A stretch of DNA of 14,310 nucleotides, taken from assembly GCA_948688495.1 (NCBI GenBank), contig CAPQSW010000016.1:48636-62945 (forward strand), read 5' to 3'. The DNA comes from an uncultured Lachnospiraceae bacterium (lineage in GTDB: Bacteria; Bacillota; Clostridia; Lachnospirales; Lachnospiraceae). How positions within the stretch are numbered: the stretch's first letter is position 1; each line of letters begins with the position of its first letter. The notes below the pieces were generated by a model. That model was not told the DNA's origin. It was given only the letters and a program-made list of their open reading frames with translations, and ran no database searches. Shown here piece after piece: positions 7,492 through 12,964 of this stretch. The translations under genes and the position numbers were made by a program.

Positions 7492-7650
7492 ATGGGAACA
7501 TTTGTGGTTGGAGCTGTTGTAGTTATCCTTGCCGGCCTGGCATGCCGCAGCCTTTATAGGGATAGAAAGAATGGAAAGCGCTGCCAAGGCTGCAGCGGGT
7601 GCAGCGGCAGCTGCCCGTCGTGTCATGGGGAGAACGGCAGCCATTTATAA
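7492..7650 (+). CDS. FeoB-associated Cys-rich membrane protein (orphan mini-protein)
   Basis: A 52-residue protein. An N-terminal hydrophobic helix covers about residues 3-18 (VVGAVVVILAGLA), followed by a short basic loop (CRSLYRDRKNGKR) and a cysteine knot of the form C-x2-C-x2-C-x3-C-x2-C (Cys31, 34, 37, 41, 44) with His45. This is the architecture of the FeoB-associated Cys-rich membrane protein family, normally encoded next to feoA/feoB in Firmicutes, where a role in ferrous-iron transport is presumed but not proven. The ATG has AGGAAAGGA (7474-7482) nine bases upstream. No feo gene is in the window; the neighbours are uxaC (52 bp upstream) and an Fe-S-rich hydrogenase-like sensor. It has its own promoter but could also receive read-through from the hexuronate operon. 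The Cys spacing suggests metal or Fe-S binding; that is inference. Confidence 0.88.
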   Translation: MGTFVVGAVVVILAGLACRSLYRDRKNGKRCQGCSGCSGSCPSCHGENGSHL

Positions 7651-7681
7651 GTTTTTAACGGCTGTTGATATCAAAAGATTA

Positions 7682-7710
7682 TTGACATCGCAGGGAGCAT
7701 CTTTTATAAT
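7682..7710 (+). promoter_or_regulatory. Perfect-consensus sigma-A promoter for the hydrogenase-like chemoreceptor
   Basis: TTGACA (7682-7687), a 17-bp spacer, then TATAAT (7705-7710): 12/12 to consensus at ideal spacing. It starts 31 bases after the mini-protein stop codon. Predicted transcription start is near 7717, giving a leader of about 110 nt before the ATG at 7828. Confidence 0.85.
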
Positions 7711-7724
7711 TTTAATAGCAATAG

Positions 7725-7760
7725 AAATTAGAGTGTTGAGGGTTTTGACACTCTAATTTT
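7725..7760 (+). terminator. Hairpin in the 5' leader: attenuator-like or weak terminator
   Basis: A perfect 12-bp inverted repeat, 7725-7736 (ending TTAGAGTGT) with 7748-7759 (starting ACACTCTAA), has an 11-nt loop and only four T residues in the 3' arm and just after. It begins about 8 nt after the predicted transcription start of the consensus promoter, so it sits at the extreme 5' end of the chemoreceptor mRNA. It could be an attenuator, a 5' stability hairpin, or a poor terminator for the mini-protein transcript. No known riboswitch motif was recognised. Confidence 0.6.
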
Positions 7761-7827
7761 GAGTATGTGAAATATGAATTTTTATGGAGTGGCAAGGAAA
7801 ACACAAAGGATTGGGGGAAGCGAACAA

Positions 7828-9756
7828 ATGAGTATTATTAATGTAGATGAACAAAAGTGTGTAGGGTGTAATGCATGTGTGCGCGCTTGTCCGGCGGAGG
7901 AAGCCAATGTTGCCAAGATTGATGAGTCTGGACAGCTTCGCATCTTAATCAATGATGATAAATGTATTAAGTGCGGGGCATGCGTTAAAGCTTGTACCCA
8001 TGGGGCAAGAAGTTTCCAGGATGATATGCCGGCTTTTCTGGAAGATATGAATCAAGGAAAGGAAATTGCCCTGATTGTAGCTCCATCCATTAAGATTGCC
8101 TTTGACGGGCAGTGGCGCCATGTCTTGTATTGGCTGCGGGAACATGGCAATATCAAGATCTATGACGTCGGATTTGGGGCAGATATTTGTACATGGGCAC
8201 ATCTTAGGTATCTTGAGAAAAACCCGCAGGCGAAGCTGATTTCCCAGCCCTGTGCGGCAGTCGTAAATTATATTCTCAATCATAAACAGGAGCTGATTCC
8301 ATATTTATCACCAGTGCAAAGCCCGATGGCATGCGTAGCGATTTATATGCGTAAAATTTTAGGATTTAAGGGGAAGATAGCTGCTATTTCCCCTTGCATC
8401 GCGAAGATTGATGAATTCCGGGCGATTAAGGTGATTGATTATAATGTGACAATGGAGCATCTTAGGGAATATTTTAAAGAGAATCGTATAGAGTTCCCGC
8501 GGGAAGGTACATACAGTGAATTTGAATTTGACGGTTACCAGGGATGGGAGGGAAATATTTATCCTACCCCGGGCGGCCTTAGGAAGAATCTTTTGGTACA
8601 TTCGCCAGAGCTGCAGGTGATTACGTCGGAGGGAACGGAGCGGTTGTACGAAGAATTGGATTTATATCTGGAGCAGGACCCACAGACGAGGCCCACGGTA
8701 TTTGACGTTCTGAACTGTGAATTTGGGTGTAACGGAGGACCAGCTACCGGGAAAGACTGCAAACGTTTCCTGATGTCTGACATTATGCATCATGTGGAGC
8801 GTTACAGCAGGAAGAAGCGCAAGGAGCATACTTCCAAAAAGGGTGTGGATAAGCAGTTTGAGGAATTTGACAACAAGCTTAGAGTAGAAGATTTTCTGCG
8901 TACTTATGAGGCACGGAAGATACAGGAAATAACAGTCTCGGAGGCAGAGATTGAAAATGCATATAAGATGATGGGCAAGGTGACGCAGACAGAACGCAAT
9001 TTTGACTGCCGTGCCTGTGGCTATAAGTCCTGCCGTGATATGGCAATTGCTATTGCAAAGGGCATCAATGCCAAAGAAAACTGCCATCAGTATGTGATGA
9101 AAGTAATCGCTGAGGAACGGCAGAAAGTGGCAGAAGTCAACCAGGAAGTCCTCAATATGAATCATGAGCTGATGGAAATATTTGGAGAGCTTGCCCAGAA
9201 CATTGCGAATGTTAAGGAAGAAGCGAATTCTATTCGAGACGTGGGGACTAAGAGTTCTGACGATATGATGAGCGTTTCCGAGCATATGAATGATTTGAAA
9301 CAGTTGAATCGGAATATTACGGATTCCATGAAGAATATCAATGAAAGTGTGGCAAAATACAATGCTATGACGCAGGATGTTGAAAAGATTGCAGGGAAGA
9401 TCAACCTGTTATCATTAAATGCGGCCATTGAGGCGGCCAGGGCCGGGGAAGCAGGCAGGGGATTTGCGGTCGTGGCCACTAATATCCGGGAATTGTCGGC
9501 AAGCTCTAAAGCTTCAGTTGGAAATGCAAAGGAAAATGACGAAGAAATTCATACGGCGATAGACGATATCAATGTGGTAATCGACAAGTTTGATACTACG
9601 ATTGGGGAGCTGCTCCTGGCGGTGGAAGAAGCGATTACCGGGGCAAAGAGGACTTCGGAGAACAGTGAGAGCATTAAGAAGTCTATGGATAAAGTTTCTC
9701 AGATTGCCGTCAAGGTGCAGCAGGTCATTGAGGAGACAAATAATATATTGAACTAA
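7828..9756 (+). CDS. [FeFe]-hydrogenase-like sensor fused to methyl-accepting chemotaxis domain (group C2 type)
   Basis: A 642-residue soluble protein. Residues 1-60 hold two ferredoxin [4Fe-4S] motifs (Cys11/14/17/21 and Cys46/49/52/56). Residues 80-320 form an [FeFe]-hydrogenase catalytic-like domain with all four H-cluster cysteines: L1 QPCAA (Cys142), L2 SPCIAKIDE (Cys190, Lys193, Glu196) and L3 NCEFGCNGG (Cys297, Cys301). The second Cys of the catalytic TSCC motif is Ala143 and the L2 Met is Ser, as in sensory HydS-type enzymes rather than fast catalytic hydrogenases. Residues 392-419 carry another Fe-S module (Cys394/397/402/419). Residues 425-642 are a methyl-accepting signalling hairpin with tip INLLSLNAAIEAARAGEAGRGF. 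There is no transmembrane segment, HAMP or PAS domain. Likely role: cytoplasmic H2 or redox sensing relayed to CheA/CheW, inferred. ATG 7828 is chosen over ATG 7774 for the GGGGGAAG at 7813-7820, although this is not a classical ribosome binding site. Confidence 0.9.
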   Translation: MSIINVDEQKCVGCNACVRACPAEEANVAKIDESGQLRILINDDKCIKCGACVKACTHGARSFQDDMPAFLEDMNQGKEIALIVAPSIKIAFDGQWRHVLYWLREHGNIKIYDVGFGADICTWAHLRYLEKNPQAKLISQPCAAVVNYILNHKQELIPYLSPVQSPMACVAIYMRKILGFKGKIAAISPCIAKIDEFRAIKVIDYNVTMEHLREYFKENRIEFPREGTYSEFEFDGYQGWEGNIYPTPGGLRKNLLVHSPELQVITSEGTERLYEELDLYLEQDPQTRPTVFDVLNCEFGCNGGPATGKDCKRFLMSDIMHHVERYSRKKRKEHTSKKGVDKQFEEFDNKLRVEDFLRTYEARKIQEITVSEAEIENAYKMMGKVTQTERNFDCRACGYKSCRDMAIAIAKGINAKENCHQYVMKVIAEERQKVAEVNQEVLNMNHELMEIFGELAQNIANVKEEANSIRDVGTKSSDDMMSVSEHMNDLKQLNRNITDSMKNINESVAKYNAMTQDVEKIAGKINLLSLNAAIEAARAGEAGRGFAVVATNIRELSASSKASVGNAKENDEEIHTAIDDINVVIDKFDTTIGELLLAVEEAITGAKRTSENSESIKKSMDKVSQIAVKVQQVIEETNNILN

Positions 9757-9800
9757 TTATTTTCTATGGGGGCCTGAGTAGTTCCCATCTGGAGAAGCAT

Positions 9801-9851
9801 AAAATAGGAATTTTGGCAAAATCTGGTACTTTGCCGAAATCCCTATTTTTC
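9801..9851. terminator. Bidirectional intrinsic terminator after the hydrogenase-like chemoreceptor
   Basis: The stem pairs AAAATAGG (9801-9808) with CCTATTTT (9842-9849), ATTT (9810-9813) with AAAT (9837-9840) and GGCAAA (9815-9820) with TTTGCC (9830-9835), around a 9-nt loop. T-runs result in both orientations. It lies between converging genes and ends 15 bp before the stop of the minus-strand gene, so it should serve both. Confidence 0.88.
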
Positions 9852-9866
9852 TTCTATCGGAAATGA

Positions 9867-11453
9867 TCAGTGTAACAGTTCCCCGAGGTAAAGCTTGCGG
9901 TAGTAATCCAGTTCATCGGCTATAATCTCATCCAAAACCCGCATTCCCAGAACTTCTACCGGAGCCTTATCATCCGTGAGAATCAGGTTGCCGCCTTTCC
10001 GCAACGTGAGTCCATCTGCCACGGTCTCCATCATCGAGGTCAGATCCGGGTCATCCATGCATTTTTGTCCCTGACGGAATGTTTGCATTGTGCTGGGATT
10101 TTGAAATGCAAATACCTCACAGTTGGTACCTCCCTGCACGGGAACCGTATAGACAAAGTGAAAGACGGAGCCAATGGTATCACACAGATAGTCATTGATG
10201 GAATGTTCGGATTGGGATTTCATATTCATATTTACAACCATAACACCGTTGTCCGTTAAATGCTTTTTTACCTCCGTAAAAAATTCTACGGAAGACATCT
10301 GAAAGGGAATGGTGATATCCTGATAGGCATCTACCATAATCACGTCATATTTTTTCTCAGAAGCAGTGAGATAGGAGCGTCCATCATAGACGGATACGTC
10401 TACACTTTCCGGCAGATCAAAGTATTCTGCGGCAAGCTTGGCAATTTTTTCATCAATTTCCACACCTTCAATGGAAGTATCCGGAAAATATTCACTGCAA
10501 TATTTGGCGAAGGTGCCGGTTCCAAGTCCCAGAATGAGAATATTTCCCGGGGAATCCATCTGTGCAAGCCCCGCCATGACAGGGGCTGCAAGCGCGTAGT
10601 CATAGTACATGCCTGTAAGTTTGGCGCTTTTCATTAAGATGGACTGTACGCCGAACAATACATTTGTGGATAGGATTACAGAACTGTCGGATTCTTTTAC
10701 CTGCAGATAATTGTATATGGACTCGTCTTCTACGGTGATGTCATTTTCCCAGAAAGCGAAACTGAAGGTAGAGGAGGTAAGCCCCAGTATAAGGATCAAC
10801 GCCAGGGTGAGGACACATTTGACCAGTTTTTTCCTCATGGAGAGGAAATATACGATACTGATTATGGCGAGAACCCCGGAAAAAATTAAAAATGTGACTG
10901 CAGTTCCCACAGCCGGAATGGTAACGAAGGTGGGGAGGAAGGTTCCGATAATGCTGCCGATGGTGTTCAGGGCGCCCAATTCCCCTACAGTCCTGCCGTT
11001 GTCATCCAGGCTGTTGACGGAATATTTCACCAGTGAAGGGGTAACAGTACCTAGCAGTACACAGGGGAAAGCAAATACGGCAAGGCAGGCAAAGAGAGCC
11101 GCCCATACCAGAAAATTCTTGGTGACAAATACAGCCAGAAGCAGTGAGATACCTACAATCAGGTATCTTCCGGCAAAGGGGATTAAGGCTATCCATACAG
11201 CAGCCAGAAGCAGCCTGCCATAGAGCTTGTCCGGGGAAGGTTTCTTATCAGCGGTGCGTCCGCCCCATACGTTTCCCAAAGCCATGGCAATCATGATGAC
11301 GCCGATAATTACCGTCCAGACAATCTGGGAGGAACTGAAATAGGGAGCCATCAGCCGGCTTGCTCCCAATTCTACTGCCATTACAGACATGCCGGAAAAA
11401 AATTCTGTGACGTATAGAAAATATTTGTTGTGTAAAATATTTTTTTGGTTCAT
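9867..11453 (-). CDS. Membrane-anchored spermidine synthase-like protein (fused TM + SpeE-like domain)
   Basis: A 528-residue protein. Residues about 12-230 hold roughly seven hydrophobic segments, beginning FFSGMSVMAVELGASRLMAPYF, the usual opening of fused MFS/spermidine-synthase proteins. Residues about 240-528 resemble the SpeE methyltransferase-fold domain: ESIYNYLQV, the glycine loop ILGLGTGTF (307-314), acidic Glu332 after the second strand, YDGRSYL (Asp357) and VDAYQD (Asp375, Asp379). The loop is GLGTG rather than the GGGDG of soluble spermidine synthases, so true aminopropyl transfer is uncertain; the family is commonly annotated as a fused MFS/spermidine synthase of unproven substrate. 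The only sign of a ribosome binding site is GAAAGG about 12 bases before the ATG, which is weak. No speD or other polyamine gene is nearby. It stands alone, bounded by terminators. Confidence 0.88.
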   Translation of the reverse strand: MNQKNILHNKYFLYVTEFFSGMSVMAVELGASRLMAPYFSSSQIVWTVIIGVIMIAMALGNVWGGRTADKKPSPDKLYGRLLLAAVWIALIPFAGRYLIVGISLLLAVFVTKNFLVWAALFACLAVFAFPCVLLGTVTPSLVKYSVNSLDDNGRTVGELGALNTIGSIIGTFLPTFVTIPAVGTAVTFLIFSGVLAIISIVYFLSMRKKLVKCVLTLALILILGLTSSTFSFAFWENDITVEDESIYNYLQVKESDSSVILSTNVLFGVQSILMKSAKLTGMYYDYALAAPVMAGLAQMDSPGNILILGLGTGTFAKYCSEYFPDTSIEGVEIDEKIAKLAAEYFDLPESVDVSVYDGRSYLTASEKKYDVIMVDAYQDITIPFQMSSVEFFTEVKKHLTDNGVMVVNMNMKSQSEHSINDYLCDTIGSVFHFVYTVPVQGGTNCEVFAFQNPSTMQTFRQGQKCMDDPDLTSMMETVADGLTLRKGGNLILTDDKAPVEVLGMRVLDEIIADELDYYRKLYLGELLH

Positions 11454-11499
11454 AGTCTATGGGCCTTTCTGATAAATTGTTAAAATAATTCGGAATAGT

Positions 11500-11529
11500 T
11501 TGCATAACTATTTATTATTCTAACATAAT
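11500..11529 (+). promoter_or_regulatory. Candidate promoter for the structured element upstream of deoB
   Basis: TTGCAT (11500-11505), an 18-bp spacer and CATAAT (11524-11529): 4/6 and 5/6 to consensus. Predicted start is near 11536, about 35 nt before the structured element. It overlaps the minus-strand extended -10 candidate, so the two would compete. Confidence 0.4.
11517..11525 (-). promoter_or_regulatory. Candidate extended -10 for the spermidine synthase-like gene
   Basis: Read on the minus strand, TG-T-TAGAAT forms an extended -10 (TAGAAT at plus 11517-11522, TG at 11524-11525). It lies about 65 bp before the start codon. No recognisable -35 is seen, which extended -10 promoters tolerate. 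Confidence 0.35.
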
Positions 11530-11569
11530 TAAAACAGAAAAAATATAAAAAATTTATAAAAGAATGTAT

Positions 11570-11690
11570 AAAGGGGGAAAAACGGTCAATACTACCATTA
11601 TCCGAAAGAACAAAGCCCCCACTTGTTTCTTTCGGTGAAGACGAAAGTTTTGAACCAAAGATAAGGTTAAATACTTATCCTCCCCTTTTT
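11570..11690 (+). ncRNA. Structured RNA-like element, unassigned (small RNA or leader)
   Basis: Several pairings nest in about 120 nt. A closing stem AAAGGGG (11570-11576) can pair with CCCCTTT (11682-11688). A hairpin pairs CCGAAAGAA (11602-11610) perfectly with TTCTTTCGG (11627-11635) and extends by ACAAG/CTTGT with a bulge, leaving a C5 loop (11616-11620). A third hairpin pairs GATAAG (11660-11665) with CTTATC (11674-11679). The G5 tract (11573-11577) could instead form a pseudoknot with the C5 loop. A strong terminator follows at once and deoB has a separate promoter after it, so this looks like either a terminated small RNA or an attenuating leader. I do not recognise any known riboswitch, T-box or 6S signature; strand is taken from the terminator. 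Confidence 0.45.
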
Positions 11691-11691
11691 G

Positions 11692-11734
11692 AAATCCCCA
11701 CAGACAGCGACGGTGTTGTCTGTGGGGATTTTTT
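11692..11734 (+). terminator. Very strong intrinsic terminator upstream of deoB
   Basis: A 15-bp perfect stem has AATCCCCACAGACA (11693-11706) pairing TGTCTGTGGGGATT (11717-11730), plus an A-T pair outside. The loop is 10 nt, followed by a T-run to 11734. The T-run direction makes it a plus-strand terminator. It ends whatever is transcribed from upstream of deoB, not deoB itself. Confidence 0.92.
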
Positions 11735-11736
11735 GC

Positions 11737-11765
11737 TTGCATCCATGGCAAAAAGGTTCTATTAT
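11737..11765 (+). promoter_or_regulatory. Probable deoB promoter
   Basis: TTGCAT (11737-11742), a 17-bp spacer and TATTAT (11760-11765), starting immediately after the terminator T-run. An overlapping TATAGT (11763-11768) is an alternative -10 at 20-bp spacing. Transcription start would be near 11772, with AGGAGGT at 11791-11797. Confidence 0.6.
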
Positions 11766-11805
11766 AGTATAGATACAACTGCATGAAGTCAGGAGGTCAG
11801 TGATT

Positions 11806-12963
11806 ATGAAGCGTATATTTTTGATTGTGTTAGACAGTGTAGGAATTGGTGAGATGCCGGATGCAGCCGATTTTGGGGATGTGGGAAGCAATACCCTGCG
11901 GGCGGCCTCTACGAGTAAATATTTTTCCATGCCTAATATGGGGCGGTTAGGATTGTTTCATATTGATGGCGTGGAAATAGAAAAAGCAAAAGACGTCCCG
12001 CTGGGGGCGTTTGCAAGAATGACGGAAGCTTCCAAAGGGAAGGACACCACGATTGGGCACTGGGAAATTGCAGGGGTGATTTCACCGCAGCCGCTGCCCT
12101 TGTATCCGCAGGGTTTTCCGCAGGAAGTTATTCAGGAGTTTTGTGAGAGGACAGGAAGGGGTGTTCTTTGTAACAAACCGTATTCCGGGACGGAAGTCAT
12201 TCAGGATTATGGGGAAGAACATATGCGGACCGGCGATTTAATTGTATATACTTCTGCGGATTCTGTATTTCAGATAGCGGCGCATGAGGATATTGTTCCG
12301 GTGGATACCTTGTATGAATATTGTCAGACGGCGCGAGAATTGCTGACAGGGGAGCATGGCGTCGGTCGGGTAATTGCAAGGCCGTTTGAGGGACAGCCCG
12401 GCAGTTTCAGCCGGACGGTAAGGAGACATGACTTTTCGCTGGCACCGCCCAGAGCTACGATGCTTGACCAGCTTGTGGAACATCACAAGGAAGTCCTAGG
12501 TGTTGGTAAAATTTATGATATTTTTGCCGGAAAAGGCATTACGGACTTTGTGAGGACCAGTGGAAATGCGGACGGTATTGATAAGATGCTCGCGTACATG
12601 GACCGTGAATTTGAGGGACTTTGTTTTGTGAATCTGGTGGATTTTGACATGCTTTATGGGCACCGGAATGATGTGGATGGGTATGCCAGGGCCTTGACGT
12701 ATTTTGACGAGCGGCTGCCGGAGATTTTACAAAAAATGAGAGAGGAAGATATGTTAATGATTACGGCAGATCATGGCTGTGATCCGTCTACCTCGTCCAC
12801 AGACCATTCCAGGGAGTATACGCCGCTTGTAATGTATGGGAATAAGGTCCCCGCAGGCCATAATTCTGGGACCAGACCGACTTTTGCGGATATCGGTGCT
12901 ACCGTACTGACATACTTTGGCATTGAGCCGCAGATTGATGGGGAAAATCTGTTGGAGGAATGA
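11806..12963 (+). CDS. deoB: Phosphopentomutase
   Basis: A 385-residue cytoplasmic alkaline-phosphatase-superfamily enzyme that interconverts (deoxy)ribose-1-phosphate and (deoxy)ribose-5-phosphate, linking nucleoside phosphorolysis to central metabolism. Full length for Gram-positive DeoB (about 390 residues). Visible signatures are the N-terminal FLIVLDSVGIGEMPDA metal site, GSNTL, MPNMGRLG, KGKDTTIGHWE with the catalytic phosphorylated Thr, NLVDFDMLYGHRND, ITADHGCDP and STDHSREYTPL, together giving the two-metal centre. The ATG at 11806 is chosen over an in-frame GTG at 11800 because AGGAGGT (11791-11797) is eight bases before the ATG but only two before the GTG. It has its own promoter directly after a terminator and is followed by a MATE gene after one base. 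Its usual partner deoD is in the window but about 11 kb away. Confidence 0.97.
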   Translation: MKRIFLIVLDSVGIGEMPDAADFGDVGSNTLRAASTSKYFSMPNMGRLGLFHIDGVEIEKAKDVPLGAFARMTEASKGKDTTIGHWEIAGVISPQPLPLYPQGFPQEVIQEFCERTGRGVLCNKPYSGTEVIQDYGEEHMRTGDLIVYTSADSVFQIAAHEDIVPVDTLYEYCQTARELLTGEHGVGRVIARPFEGQPGSFSRTVRRHDFSLAPPRATMLDQLVEHHKEVLGVGKIYDIFAGKGITDFVRTSGNADGIDKMLAYMDREFEGLCFVNLVDFDMLYGHRNDVDGYARALTYFDERLPEILQKMREEDMLMITADHGCDPSTSSTDHSREYTPLVMYGNKVPAGHNSGTRPTFADIGATVLTYFGIEPQIDGENLLEE

Positions 12964-12964
12964 G

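Larger units (their letters stand above)
11454..11805. other. 352-bp intergenic region between the spermidine synthase-like gene and deoB
   Basis: The spermidine-synthase side (11454-11560) is very AT-rich and holds overlapping divergent promoter candidates. The middle (11570-11690) holds a structured, G/C-patterned RNA-like element. Then come a strong terminator (11692-11734), a second promoter (11737-11765) and the deoB ribosome binding site. I find no convincing coding ORF: the only candidate, 24 codons from 11564, has no ribosome binding site. Confidence 0.8.

Noticed and set aside
7529..7756. 75-codon Ala-rich plus-strand frame overlapping the mini-protein
   Set aside because: It is out of frame with the Cys-rich family protein, has no ribosome binding site and runs through the promoter and hairpin of the next gene.
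8662..9285. 207-codon minus-strand open frame antisense to the hydrogenase-like chemoreceptor
   Set aside because: It is a shadow of a strong plus-strand gene; composition is His/Leu/Phe-rich, as expected for antisense reading.
11564..11638. 24-codon possible leader peptide upstream of deoB
   Set aside because: No ribosome binding site precedes it, it overlaps the RNA stem elements and shows no regulatory codon run.
11570..11736. Known riboswitch, T-box or 6S RNA
   Set aside because: I found no T-box TGGAACC-type bulge, no purine, TPP, FMN, cobalamin, SAM, glycine or THF core, and the branched fold does not look like the single long 6S hairpin. An Infernal search could overturn this.
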